DNA of 64,000 nucleotides from Streptomyces sp. NBC_00708 (GCA_036226585.1 CP108997.1:5146001-5210000), one strand, 5' to 3'. Shown: positions 1 to 8,142, numbered from the stretch's first letter. Notes: generated from the sequence alone by a model not told the origin. Made by a program: numbers and translations.

Positions 1-114
1 GTCGCTGTCGTGGGCCCCGAAGGCGACCAGGCCGAAGTCCCGGTTCTCCAGCGTCGCGGGGACGCCGAGCAGCGCGGAGATCTCGTCGACCAGCTCCTGG
101 TAATCGCCCTTCAC
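1..114 (-). CDS. PucR-family transcriptional regulator, N-terminal fragment
   Basis: Only the first 38 codons lie in the window; the gene runs off the left edge. The readable N-terminus (GTG start, then KGDYQELVDEISALLGVPAT) resembles the start of PucR-type regulators, in which an N-terminal GAF-like sensory part precedes a C-terminal PucR HTH_30 domain. It is divergent from the proline dehydrogenase gene, the usual arrangement in Streptomyces, where such a protein is thought to sense proline or P5C and activate the catabolic genes. The in-frame ATG just upstream meets a stop at once, so GTG at 114 is the only sensible start. Family assignment rests on context and a short sequence. Confidence 0.6.
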   Translation of the reverse strand, partial: MKGDYQELVDEISALLGVPATLENRDFGLVAFGAHDSD

Positions 115-134
115 CCGGCCATTCTCGCACCGCT

Positions 135-150
135 TCAGACATATGTCTGA
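135..150. promoter_or_regulatory. Perfect 16-bp palindrome, candidate operator of the PucR regulator
   Basis: TCAGACATATGTCTGA is a perfect 16-bp inverted repeat located 20 bp upstream of the regulator start, inside the divergent region shared with the proline dehydrogenase gene. Its symmetry and position suggest a dimeric regulator binding site. The binding protein is an inference. Confidence 0.55.
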
Positions 151-302
151 GATCCGGTCCACGGATGTGTGGCAGCTGTCGATGGCAGGCGGCGGGCGGG
201 ATCCCTAGATTTCACGGTGGTTCTCCGTGCTGTACCGCTTATGTTCGTTACACGGCATATGCGGCAGTGTGGATTCGTTCGTACTTTCCGTGGAGGTGCC
301 CC

Positions 303-1229
303 GTGCTGGGTCCCGTGATTCTCGCCGCGTCGCGCAGCGACAAGATGCGCCGGTTCATCTCGGCCGCGCCCGGCACCAAGCAGGTCGTCGACCGCTTCAT
401 CGCCGGTGAGACGGTCGACCAGGTCGTCCCGGTCATCGAGGACGCCACCGGCAAGGGCCTCGAAGTCACCCTCGACGTCGTCGGCGAGGACATCACCACG
501 CCCGAGCAGGCCGCCGCCGCGCGCGACGCCTACCTGGAGCTCATCGGCCGGCTGAAGGACCTCGGCCTGGGCACCCGGGCGGAGATGTCCGTCAAGCTCT
601 CGATGTTCGGCCAGTCCCTGGAGGGCGGCCACGAGCTGGCCCTGGCCAATGTGCGCCCGGTCGTCGAGGCCGCCGCCGCGATCGGCACCACGGTCACCCT
701 GGACGCCGAGGACCACACCACCCTCGACTCGATGTTCGCGATCCACGAGGAGCTGCGGAAGGACTTCCCGGAGACCGGGTGCGTCATCCAGGCGTACCTG
801 TTCCGCACCGAGGAGGACGCCCGCCGCCTGGCCGCCGCCGGCAGCCGCGTGCGGATCGTGAAGGGCGCCTACAAGGAGCCCGCCTCCGTCGCGTACCAGG
901 ACAAGGCCGAGACGGACAAGGCGTACGTCCGCATTCTGAGGACCCTGATGGAGGGCGAGGGCTACCCGATGATCGGGTCCCACGACCCCCGCCTGATCGC
1001 CATCGCCCAGGAGCTGGGCCGCAAGGCCGGCCGCAAGCTCGACGAGTACGAGTTCCAGATGCTGTACGGCATCCGCAGCGACGAGCACATCCGGCTCGCG
1101 GCCGAGGGCCACCGCATGCGTGTCTACACCGCGTACGGCACCGACTGGTACGGGTACTTCATGCGCCGCCTCGCCGAGAAGCCGGCCAACCTGCTGTTCT
1201 TCGGCCGCTCCGTCCTCACCAAGGGCTGA
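303..1229 (+). CDS. Proline dehydrogenase (monofunctional, FAD-dependent)
   Basis: 308 residues. It oxidises L-proline to delta-1-pyrroline-5-carboxylate with FAD, the first step of proline use as carbon and nitrogen source. The sequence is a typical monofunctional actinobacterial PRODH TIM barrel. It begins LGPVILAASRSDKMRRFIS, contains the substrate/FAD region around SRVRIVKGAYKEP, and ends with the YGTDWYGYFMRRLAEKPAN segment, whose arginine pair binds the proline carboxylate in the family. A longer open frame begins at 165, but GTG at 303 is preceded by GGAGGT at 292-297 and gives the family length. The P5C dehydrogenase gene follows after 40 bp, so the two are co-transcribed. Confidence 0.93.
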   Translation: MLGPVILAASRSDKMRRFISAAPGTKQVVDRFIAGETVDQVVPVIEDATGKGLEVTLDVVGEDITTPEQAAAARDAYLELIGRLKDLGLGTRAEMSVKLSMFGQSLEGGHELALANVRPVVEAAAAIGTTVTLDAEDHTTLDSMFAIHEELRKDFPETGCVIQAYLFRTEEDARRLAAAGSRVRIVKGAYKEPASVAYQDKAETDKAYVRILRTLMEGEGYPMIGSHDPRLIAIAQELGRKAGRKLDEYEFQMLYGIRSDEHIRLAAEGHRMRVYTAYGTDWYGYFMRRLAEKPANLLFFGRSVLTKG

Positions 1230-1269
1230 ACCCCCTCCACCCCCTCTACTTGAAGGAGCACAGGACACC

Positions 1270-2901
1270 ATGGACGCTGTGACCCAGGTCCCCGCGCCGG
1301 TCAACGAGCCGGTCCACTCCTACGCCCCGGGCTCCCCGGAGCGCGCCCGCCTGGAGGCGAAGCTCAAGGAGCTCAGCCAGAACCCGGTGGACCTGCCGAT
1401 GACCATCGGCGGCGAGAAGAGGATGGGTGGCGGCGAGCGCGTCGACGTCGTGCAGCCCCACAACCACAAGGCCGTCCTCGGCACCTTCGCCGGCGCCACC
1501 GAGCAGGACGCCCAGGACGCGATCGACGCCGCCCTGGCCGCCGCCCCGGCCTGGCGCGCGATGTCCTTCGACGACCGCGCCGCGATCATCCTGCGCGCCG
1601 CCGAGCTGCTCTCCGGCCCGTGGCGCGAGACGCTGGCCGCCTCCACGATGCTCGGCCAGGGCAAGACCGCCCAGCAGGCCGAGATCGACTGTCCCTGCGA
1701 GCTGGTCGACTTCTGGCGCTTCAACGTGCACTACGCGCGCCAGATCCTCGCCGAGCAGCCCCCGGCCAACTCCCCGGGCGTGTGGAACCGCATGGACCAC
1801 CGCCCGCTGGAGGGCTTCGTCTACGCGATCACGCCGTTCAACTTCTCGGCCATCGCCGCCAACCTCCCGACCGCGCCCGCCCTCATGGGCAACGTCGTCG
1901 TGTGGAAGCCGTCCCCGACGCAGACCCACGCCGCCGTGCTGCTGATGCAGCTCCTTGAGGAGGCGGGCCTGCCCAAGGGCGTCATCAACCTGGTGACCGG
2001 CGACGGTATCGCCGTCTCCGAGGTGGCCCTGAACCACCGCGACCTGGCCGGCATCCACTTCACCGGCTCGACCCCGACCTTCCAGCACCTGTGGAAGACG
2101 GTCGGCAACAACATCGCCAACTACCGCACCTACCCGCGGCTCGTCGGCGAGACCGGTGGCAAGGACTTCGTCGTCGCCCACCCGTCGGCCGACCCCGCGA
2201 TCCTGAAGACCGCGCTGACCCGCGGCTCCTTCGAGTACCAGGGCCAGAAGTGCTCCGCGACCTCGCGCGCCTACATCCCGGCGTCGATCTGGAACGCCGG
2301 CTTCAAGGAGGCGTTCGCGGCCGAGGTCGACTCGATCACCATGGGTGACGTCACCGACCTGTCGCACTTCATGGGCGCCGTCATCGACGACCGCTCGTTC
2401 GCGAAGAACAAGGCCGCCATCGACCGCGCCGCCGCCGACCCGGCGTGCACGATCGTCGCGGGCGGCACCTACGACGACTCGGTGGGCTACTTCGTCCGCC
2501 CGACCGTCATCGAGTGCACCGACCCCGGGAACGAGGTCTTCACGACCGAGTACTTCGGCCCGATCCTCGCCGTCCACGTCTACGAGGACGAGCAGTACGA
2601 CGCGATGCTGGAGCAGATGGAGTCGGTCTCCGACTACGCCCTGACCGGTTCCGTCATCGCCAACGACCGCGCGGCTGCCGCGTACACGATGGAGAAGCTG
2701 CGGTACGCCGCGGGCAACTTCTACATCAACGACAAGTCGACCGGTGCCGTCGTCGGCCAGCAGCCCTTCGGCGGCGGCCGCGCCTCCGGTACGAACGACA
2801 AGGCGGGCGCCCCGCAGAACCTCCAGCGCTGGACCCTCACCCGGGCCATCAAGGAGACGCTGGTCCCGCCGACCGAGTACACCTACCCCCACCAGGGCTG
2901 A
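1270..2901 (+). CDS. pruA: L-glutamate gamma-semialdehyde (P5C) dehydrogenase
   Basis: 543 residues, the normal length for the PruA/RocA group. It oxidises glutamate semialdehyde (from P5C) to glutamate with NAD+, completing proline degradation. Aldehyde dehydrogenase landmarks are clear: YAITPFNFSAIAANLP and VVWKPSPTQ for NAD binding, FTGSTPTF, the general base in VGETGGKDFVV, the nucleophilic cysteine in YQGQKCSATSRAYIP, and TEYFGPILAVHVYED. The ATG at 1270 has AAGGAG at 1253-1258. It lies 40 bp after the proline dehydrogenase gene, forming a two-gene catabolic operon that ends in a strong terminator. Confidence 0.96.
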   Translation: MDAVTQVPAPVNEPVHSYAPGSPERARLEAKLKELSQNPVDLPMTIGGEKRMGGGERVDVVQPHNHKAVLGTFAGATEQDAQDAIDAALAAAPAWRAMSFDDRAAIILRAAELLSGPWRETLAASTMLGQGKTAQQAEIDCPCELVDFWRFNVHYARQILAEQPPANSPGVWNRMDHRPLEGFVYAITPFNFSAIAANLPTAPALMGNVVVWKPSPTQTHAAVLLMQLLEEAGLPKGVINLVTGDGIAVSEVALNHRDLAGIHFTGSTPTFQHLWKTVGNNIANYRTYPRLVGETGGKDFVVAHPSADPAILKTALTRGSFEYQGQKCSATSRAYIPASIWNAGFKEAFAAEVDSITMGDVTDLSHFMGAVIDDRSFAKNKAAIDRAAADPACTIVAGGTYDDSVGYFVRPTVIECTDPGNEVFTTEYFGPILAVHVYEDEQYDAMLEQMESVSDYALTGSVIANDRAAAAYTMEKLRYAAGNFYINDKSTGAVVGQQPFGGGRASGTNDKAGAPQNLQRWTLTRAIKETLVPPTEYTYPHQG

Positions 2902-2942
2902 CGCCCTCCGGGGCGCCCCACCCGGGTGCCCCGCCCCGATTC

Positions 2943-2980
2943 CCGCCCCCCGTCCGGTTCCCCTGCCGGACGGGGGGCGG
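2943..2980. terminator. Bidirectional intrinsic terminator between pruA and the lipid operon
   Basis: A 15-bp perfect stem (2943-2957 with 2966-2980) with an 8-nt loop, followed by TTT on the plus strand. It sits between convergent genes and can serve both. Confidence 0.8.
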
Positions 2981-2994
2981 TTTCCATACGGGGC

Positions 2995-4212
2995 TCAGCT
3001 CCACCCGCGCACGATCAGCGCCAGCCCCACCGCGAAGCCGACGCCCAGCAGCGCCAGGTAGCGCCCGTACAGCCGGCGGTGGCGGCGCAGCAGCAGGCCG
3101 AACGCGGCGAACGCGAGCCCCACCGTCAGCGTCCGCGAGCCCCGGGCCGCCGCCGACGCGACCAGCCAGTCCGACGCGGGCACCGAGGCCCGGCCCGCCT
3201 CCGCGCCGTACACCTTGAACGGAACGCCGTTCCACGGCTGGTGGCGTACGGCCGACGCGCCCTCCACCACCAGCTCCGCGCGGACCTCCGCCCGCATCCG
3301 GTCCGTGGTCAGCGGGGCCGGCAGGTGCACGCCCGCCGCCGCCAGGTGCAGGGCGAGCAGCCCGCCGGCCAGGCTGCCGGCCAGCGCCCCCAGCGACATC
3401 CGCAGCGCCGCGCGCGGCACCGCCACGCACACCGCCCCGAGCAGCAGCTCCGGCATCAGCGGCCAGCTCAGCGCCTCCGCGAACGCCCAGCAGAACGCCA
3501 GCGGCAGCCCCAGCCGCGAGGTGACCACCGACGCCACCCGCCTGCGCACCGCGGAGTCCCGCAGCGGCTCGGCGGTCGTACGGTCGTGCAGTGTGCGGAC
3601 CGCGTCCCGGGCCGCCTCGGGGGAGACCCCGGAGGGCAGCGGCTCACCGATCGTCACGCGGACCAGGGACGAGCGCAGCCGGCCGTGCTTGGGCAGCAGC
3701 CGGTCGGTGCCCGCGATGCCCACCGGCACGACGGGGACGCCCGCCTCCTCGGCCAGGACCAGCGCGCCCCTGTGGAAGGAGCCGAGGGTGCCGTCCTCGG
3801 CGCGGGTGCCCTCCGGGAAGAGCACGACCGCCCGGCCCTCGCGCAGCTCACCGGTCATCGAGAGCAGGTCCGCCATCCCGCCGCCGGCCCGCCGCACCGG
3901 GAAGCCGGCCGCCAGCCTGCGGCAGATCCGGCGCCGCCACGGGGACGCGAACCAGTAGTCGGCCGCCGCCCCGATCGCCGGGCCGTGCCGGGCGTCGAGC
4001 GCGGCCAGGAGCGCCGCCGTGTCCGCGTGCGAGCTGTGGTTGGCGACGACCACACAGCCGCCGCGCGGCAGCCGGCCGCGCCGCTCGACCCCGCCGGTGA
4101 GGCTGAGCACGCCCCACCACAGGCCGCGCCGCAGCGCGGAGGCGACCCGGGAGCGGACCGGGAGGACCCGGTGACCGGGGGTGCGTACGAGAGTGCTGCC
4201 CAGAGGTGTCAC
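2995..4212 (-). CDS. Lysophospholipid acyltransferase (PlsC-like) with C-terminal membrane domain
   Basis: 405 residues. The N-terminal half is a PlsC/LPLAT acyltransferase: NHSSHAD supplies the catalytic HX4D motif and FPEGTR the glycerol-phosphate binding motif, so it probably acylates a lysophosphatidate-like acceptor at the membrane. From about residue 230 it carries a hydrophobic extension with several predicted membrane segments (SWPLMPELLLGAVCVAVP..., LTVGLAFAAFGLLL, YLALLGVGFAVGLALIV) that vaguely recalls DedA/VTT-type membrane domains. The GTG start overlaps the stop of the CDP-diacylglycerol synthase gene by 4 bp (GTGA), so the genes are translationally coupled. The longer open frame upstream is only a shadow of that neighbour. 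The acyl acceptor is unknown. Confidence 0.82.
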   Translation of the reverse strand: MTPLGSTLVRTPGHRVLPVRSRVASALRRGLWWGVLSLTGGVERRGRLPRGGCVVVANHSSHADTAALLAALDARHGPAIGAAADYWFASPWRRRICRRLAAGFPVRRAGGGMADLLSMTGELREGRAVVLFPEGTRAEDGTLGSFHRGALVLAEEAGVPVVPVGIAGTDRLLPKHGRLRSSLVRVTIGEPLPSGVSPEAARDAVRTLHDRTTAEPLRDSAVRRRVASVVTSRLGLPLAFCWAFAEALSWPLMPELLLGAVCVAVPRAALRMSLGALAGSLAGGLLALHLAAAGVHLPAPLTTDRMRAEVRAELVVEGASAVRHQPWNGVPFKVYGAEAGRASVPASDWLVASAAARGSRTLTVGLAFAAFGLLLRRHRRLYGRYLALLGVGFAVGLALIVRGWS

Positions 4213-5069
4213 GTCATCACCATCGCGAGGAGAAGGGCCACGAGCAGGGAGTCGATCCGGTCGAGCAGGCCGCCGAAGCCGGGCAGCCAGCTGCCCGCGT
4301 CCTTCACGCCGGACTCGCGCTTGACCATCGACTCGACGAGGTCGCCGAGCACGCAGCCGCCGACGACCGCCGCCCACAGCGAGAGGCTGAACACGTTGAG
4401 GACGAGCAGCAGGGCGGCGGTGGCGGCGGCTGCGCCCAGGACACCGGCCCATGTCTTGTTCGGGGAGAGCGGCGAGAGCGGCCGGGCGAGCGGGCCGCGC
4501 CGCCCCAGCGCCGTACCGCCGCACCAGGCGCCGACATCGCCGAGCGCCACCGCCAGGCCCACCGCGACCGCCGTGTCCCCGAGCGTCACCAGGCCGGTGA
4601 GCGCGACGGGTATCCACAGCAGGCCGAAGGCGGTGCGGGCGGTGCGGGTGAAGCCCGTGCGGTCGTCGCCGCCCAGGACGGAGGGGAGCGCCGCCGCGAC
4701 GAGCAGCAGGGCCGCCGCCCGCAGGTCCAGCACCTGCGGGGCGAGCCAGGCCAGCGCCGGGAGGGCCGCCGAACCCGCCGCGAGGACGGCCAGGTCGCCC
4801 CGGCGCAGCCCCGCCATCCGGGCGTACTCGGCGGCAGCCACCACGCCGAGCCCGGCGGCCAGCGCGTACGTGCCGCCGCCGCCCAGGAAGTACGCCCCCA
4901 GGAAGACCGGCGCGACCAGGGCCCAGGTCCGCCAGCGCCTGCGCAGTTCGACGCGCATCCGGACCTTCGCCGGCAGGACCGCGACGGCGACCCCGCCCGC
5001 GCCCAGCACCCCCGCGACCAGCGGCACCGCGCGGACGGCCGCCTCCTCGGCGATCAGTACGGCGCTCAT
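4209..5069 (-). CDS. CDP-diacylglycerol synthase (phosphatidate cytidylyltransferase), YnbB/CdsA-like
   Basis: 286 residues, almost entirely hydrophobic with 7-8 membrane segments. The C-terminal CTP_transf_1 signature is nearly complete: SPNKTWAG, then S-x2-KR-x4-KD near residue 245 and PGFGGLLDRIDS near the end. The family norm is PGHGG, so one His is Phe here. It should convert phosphatidate plus CTP to CDP-diacylglycerol. It is the middle gene of a tightly overlapping trio, with a 4-bp overlap on both sides. It is probably a second, pathway-specific copy rather than the housekeeping CdsA, because it sits with a non-housekeeping CDP-alcohol transferase. Confidence 0.85.
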   Translation of the reverse strand: MSAVLIAEEAAVRAVPLVAGVLGAGGVAVAVLPAKVRMRVELRRRWRTWALVAPVFLGAYFLGGGGTYALAAGLGVVAAAEYARMAGLRRGDLAVLAAGSAALPALAWLAPQVLDLRAAALLLVAAALPSVLGGDDRTGFTRTARTAFGLLWIPVALTGLVTLGDTAVAVGLAVALGDVGAWCGGTALGRRGPLARPLSPLSPNKTWAGVLGAAAATAALLLVLNVFSLSLWAAVVGGCVLGDLVESMVKRESGVKDAGSWLPGFGGLLDRIDSLLVALLLAMVMT

Positions 5070-5638
5070 GCCAGCTCCCGCCAGAGGCCGGCCAGCCGGA
5101 GCAGGGCGGTGAGCAGCGAGCCGGCCGCGATCACGGCCAGCACCGGGACGGCCCAGCCGCTCGCGGCGGCGACCACCACCAGCAGGCAGCGCTCGGTCTT
5201 GCCGACCGGGCCCCCGTTGCGGCGGGGCGCCCCGGCGGCGGCCCCGGCCAGCGACACCCAGGAGGGCAGCGTGGCCGCGAGACCGGCCAGCGCCACCAGC
5301 CAGAGCGGGGCGAGCGTCAGGAAACCGGCGAGCACGACCAGGTCGGCGACCCGGTCGCCCAGCTCGTTGAGGACCGCGCCGCGCCGGGTGGTGCGGCCGG
5401 TGTCGCGGGCCAGCGCCCCGTCCAGGTTGGCGAAGGCGAGCCGCGCCGCGAGCAGGACGGCGACCGGCAGGGCGGCGGCCGGGGCGGGCAGCCAGGCCAG
5501 GGAGGCGGCGGCACCGGCCGCGGCGGCCACCCCGGCGGCGGTGAGGGTGTCGGGCGACACCTCACGGCGGACCAGCGAGGCGCGGACGCCGGAGAGCCGG
5601 TCCGCGTACCAGGGCTTGAGAGCGTAGAGGCCGTTCAT
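5066..5638 (-). CDS. CDP-alcohol phosphatidyltransferase family protein, YnbA-like
   Basis: 190 residues, membrane protein. These enzymes transfer a phosphatidyl group from CDP-diacylglycerol to an alcohol. The signature DGALAR-x8-G is present near residue 80, but the canonical D-x2-DG-x2-AR-x8-G-x3-D-x3-D is altered. The first Asp position is Ala (FANLDG) and the third is Asn (GAVLNELGD), while the second and fourth are kept. The start MNGLYALKPWYADRL recalls E. coli YnbA, which is why I prefer ATG at 5638 over GTG at 5662. It is the first gene of the operon, with CDP-diacylglycerol synthase and acyltransferase following with 4-bp overlaps. The alcohol substrate, and whether the altered motif is catalytically competent, are unknown. 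Confidence 0.78.
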   Translation of the reverse strand: MNGLYALKPWYADRLSGVRASLVRREVSPDTLTAAGVAAAAGAAASLAWLPAPAAALPVAVLLAARLAFANLDGALARDTGRTTRRGAVLNELGDRVADLVVLAGFLTLAPLWLVALAGLAATLPSWVSLAGAAAGAPRRNGGPVGKTERCLLVVVAAASGWAVPVLAVIAAGSLLTALLRLAGLWRELA

Positions 5639-5687
5639 GGCTGCAACTCTCGTCCGACGCACGTTCTTTCGACACGGGTCGGGTACT

Positions 5688-5707
5688 CACGTACGCCTGA
5701 GTACGTG
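5688..5707 (-). terminator. Hairpin downstream of the oxidoreductase gene
   Basis: CACGTAC-N6-GTACGTG forms a 7-bp stem 12 bp after the stop of the minus-strand oxidoreductase gene and before the lipid operon start. There is no U-tract, so it could equally be an operator for the lipid operon. Confidence 0.4.
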
Positions 5708-5719
5708 GGCGGCCCGGCC

Positions 5720-6730
5720 CTACGCGCCCGTGCGGATCAGCATCTTTCCGGTGTTCTCGCCGCGCAGCATGCCAAGGAAGCCGTCCACGGTCCGCTCGAA
5801 GCCGTCCACGACCGTGACGTCGGGCGCGATACGGCCGCTGCGCAGGTGCGGCACCAGCAGCTCCTCCAACTCGCCCTGCGCGTCCAGGTGGTTGCGGACC
5901 AGCACGCCTTCGAGGCGCAGGCTCTTGCCGACCACGTCGAACAGGTTGCGCGGGGCCGGCGGCGGGGTGTGGGCCGAGTGGTACTGGGCGATGGCGCCGA
6001 CCCAGGCGATCCGGCCGGAATCGCGCATCGCCGCGATCACGCCCTCCAGATGGGCGCCGCCCACGTTGTCGACGGCCGCGTCGATCCCGTCCGGCGCGGC
6101 CTTCGCCAGCAGTTCGGCGACCGGCCCGTCGTGGTAGTCGAACGCCGCGTCGAAGCCGAGCTCCCCCGTGAGCCGGGCGGCCTTCGCGGCCGAGCCCGCG
6201 CTGCCGATGATCCGGCCGGCGCCGAGCAGCCGGGCGATCCGTCCCACCGCCGTGCCCACCCCGCCCGCGGCGGCGGAGACGAAGAGGTCCTGGCCCGGAC
6301 GGAGTTCCAGCGTGCGGGTGAGCGCCGCATAGGCGGTGAGGCCGGTGCCGCCGAGGATCGAGAGGTGGGCGGTGAGCGGCACCCCCTCGTACGACGGGAG
6401 CCGGCGCGTGCCGTCGGTGCCGGCGGTGACGAGGGCGTGGGTGCGCCAGCCCTGCCGGTGGAAGACGAGGTCGCCCTCGGCGAGGCCCGGGTCGCGGGAG
6501 GCGGTGACCCGCCCCACGGCGCGGCCCTCCAGCGGGGCGCCCAGCTCCCAGCCGCCGTCCATCTCCTCGCGGTGGTACGGGTCCACGGAGAGGTAGAGGT
6601 TCTCCACCAGGGCCTGTCCGGGGGCGGGGTCGGGCACCGGTGACTCGGTGAGGGTGAAGAGACCGGGGGTGGGGAAGCCCGTGGGGCGGGCGCTCAGGTG
6701 GAAGGCGCGGGCGGTGCGTGTCGTCGTCAT
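5720..6730 (-). CDS. NADP-dependent MDR oxidoreductase (CurA / 15-oxoprostaglandin reductase-like)
   Basis: 336 residues. It is a medium-chain dehydrogenase/reductase of the zinc-free CurA-like group: an N-terminal GroES-like fold with NLYLSVDPYHREEMDG, then the Rossmann segment VSAAAGGVGTAVGRIARLLGA near residue 150. The structural and catalytic zinc cysteines are absent. Such enzymes reduce the C=C bond of enones using NADPH; the substrate here is unknown. ATG at 6730 was chosen from homology of the N-terminus (TRTARAFHLSARPTGFPT), because the frame stays open far upstream. It is divergent from a LysR regulator that probably controls it. Confidence 0.87.
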   Translation of the reverse strand: MTTTRTARAFHLSARPTGFPTPGLFTLTESPVPDPAPGQALVENLYLSVDPYHREEMDGGWELGAPLEGRAVGRVTASRDPGLAEGDLVFHRQGWRTHALVTAGTDGTRRLPSYEGVPLTAHLSILGGTGLTAYAALTRTLELRPGQDLFVSAAAGGVGTAVGRIARLLGAGRIIGSAGSAAKAARLTGELGFDAAFDYHDGPVAELLAKAAPDGIDAAVDNVGGAHLEGVIAAMRDSGRIAWVGAIAQYHSAHTPPPAPRNLFDVVGKSLRLEGVLVRNHLDAQGELEELLVPHLRSGRIAPDVTVVDGFERTVDGFLGMLRGENTGKMLIRTGA

Positions 6731-6779
6731 GGCAGCGACCGTAGGAAGGAAGTTTCCGGCCGGGCAGGTGGTTGCGTCG

Positions 6780-6798
6780 ATGGAAAGGCCGTTTCCAT
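6780..6798. promoter_or_regulatory. Inverted repeat, candidate LysR operator
   Basis: ATGGAAA-N5-TTTCCAT is a perfect 7-bp interrupted palindrome in the 102-bp region between the oxidoreductase and LysR genes. Related half-sites lie beside it (GTTCATGGAAC at 6807-6817 and GGAAGTTTCC-like sequence near 6746-6757). LysR proteins bind such T-N11-A dyads between divergent genes. Binding is inferred. Confidence 0.5.
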
Positions 6799-6832
6799 GA
6801 GCGGCGTTCATGGAACGAGAGGAACCCGCACG

Positions 6833-7717
6833 ATGGCCGACCTGTCCCCGAACGAGCTGCGCGTCCTGCTCGCCGTCGAGAGCGCGGGCAGCTTCTCCGG
6901 CGCCGCCGCGGCCCTGGACATGACGCAGTCGGCCGTCTCCCACGCGATCCGCACCACCGAGCGCAGGATCGGGACGGTTCTCTTCGAGCGGGGCCGCAAG
7001 GGTGCCACGCCCACCGCTGCGGGCACGAGCGCCCTCGGGTACGCCCGGCGCGTGCTGCGGCTGCTGGAGCTGATGGGCGCCGAGGCGCGCGCGGCGGCGG
7101 CCGGGCCCGAGGCGGGCGCCGTACCGGCCGGGCCGCTGCGGATCGCGGCCTTCCGCAGCGCCGCCCTGCATCTGCTGCCGCCCGCGCTGGAGCGGCTGCG
7201 GGCCCGCCACCCCGGGATCGAGCCGGTGGTGCGGGTGGTGCGCGAGCTGGGGCGGGGCACGGCGGGCGAGGTCCTGGACGGGCGCGCCGATCTGGGGATC
7301 GCGACCATGGGCGAGTCCTCGCCGGTACCGGACGAACTGGTCGGGGGAGTGCTGCGGGAGGAGGAGTACGCCCTGGTGCACCCGGCCGGCCATCCGGCGC
7401 CCCGGACGCTCCCGCTGCTGGACTGGGCGGAGAACTGCACCTCGTACACCCGGCAGTGGTGGGCGGCGCAGGACTGGATCCCGCGGGCGACCGTGGAGGC
7501 CGAGGACGACGGAGCGGTGCTCTCGATGGTGTCCGCCGGTCTCGGGATGGCGATCATGCCCGGACTGTCCCTCCGCGGGGCGCCGGACACGGTGGCGGTC
7601 ACCGGGCTCGGTCCGGAGCGCCCGACCCGCGCCGTGGGCTATGTCACCACCCCTGAGCTGGCACGATCCGCCGCTGTGCGGGCCCTGATCAGGGAACTGA
7701 GAGCGAGCGGGGAGTGA
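6833..7717 (+). CDS. LysR-family transcriptional regulator
   Basis: 294 residues. The N-terminal winged helix is typical (NELRVLLAVESAGSFSGAAAALDMTQSAVSHAIR, given here only as landmark residues 7-40). The LysR substrate-binding domain follows from about residue 95 (LRIAAFRSAALHLLP). ATG at 6833 with GAGAGGAA just upstream was preferred over ATG 6797, which would place the start inside the candidate operator. It is divergent from the MDR oxidoreductase, its most likely target. The inducer is unknown. Confidence 0.9.
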   Translation: MADLSPNELRVLLAVESAGSFSGAAAALDMTQSAVSHAIRTTERRIGTVLFERGRKGATPTAAGTSALGYARRVLRLLELMGAEARAAAAGPEAGAVPAGPLRIAAFRSAALHLLPPALERLRARHPGIEPVVRVVRELGRGTAGEVLDGRADLGIATMGESSPVPDELVGGVLREEEYALVHPAGHPAPRTLPLLDWAENCTSYTRQWWAAQDWIPRATVEAEDDGAVLSMVSAGLGMAIMPGLSLRGAPDTVAVTGLGPERPTRAVGYVTTPELARSAAVRALIRELRASGE

Positions 7718-7985
7718 GCGGCGGGTGTGCCGCCGTAAACCTCCGTCTCAGATAGTAGGAAGTCCGAGTAATTGTGGAGACAGACCGGCTCCGCTGTTCT
7801 AGCTTTGTAGGAGCCGAACGTCTCGCTAGATCAAGCGACTGGCGGTCGAGAGCGCGCGCCCTTGCGCAGGCGACCCCTGCGGCGCCCGTTCCCCGCCCCT
7901 TCCGGCGCCTCGAAATCACCGATCTCGACATCACTTCACGCTGTTCGATCTCGAAATCCTCGCGATCTCAAGGAGTCGATCCACC
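7718..7985 (+). promoter_or_regulatory. Upstream region of the 43-residue gene
   Basis: 268 bp without a gene of its own. A promoter-like pair TTGTGG (7772-7777) and GTTCTA (7796-7801) with an 18-bp spacer lies about 190 bp before the small gene, which implies a long 5' leader. I could not define a riboswitch or terminator in it. The promoter call is weak. Confidence 0.3.
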
Positions 7986-8117
7986 ATGGCCGAGACCACC
8001 ACCCGCCGCCGTGTCCGTCACGCCCACCGCCCGACCGAGTCGGAGCGGCAGGCTGCCGCCGCCGCCCTGCAGCGCGCGCTCGACCGCAGGGACAACGGCG
8101 GCTCCACCGGTCACTGA
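7986..8117 (+). CDS. Small basic hypothetical protein (43 aa)
   Basis: MAETTTRRRVRHAHRPTESE, then an Ala/Arg-rich helix-forming stretch and the end DNGGSTGH. AAGGAG about 12 bp before ATG is a good ribosome binding site, and codon use is strongly biased to G/C in third positions, which argues for a real gene. No domain recognised. It is highly charged with no signal or membrane segment, so probably cytoplasmic. Neighbours give no clear functional link; its stop lies 26 bp from the end of the convergent phosphatase gene. Confidence 0.6.
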   Translation: MAETTTRRRVRHAHRPTESERQAAAAALQRALDRRDNGGSTGH

Positions 8118-8142
8118 ACCGGGCCGTCCTTCAGCCGGCCGC

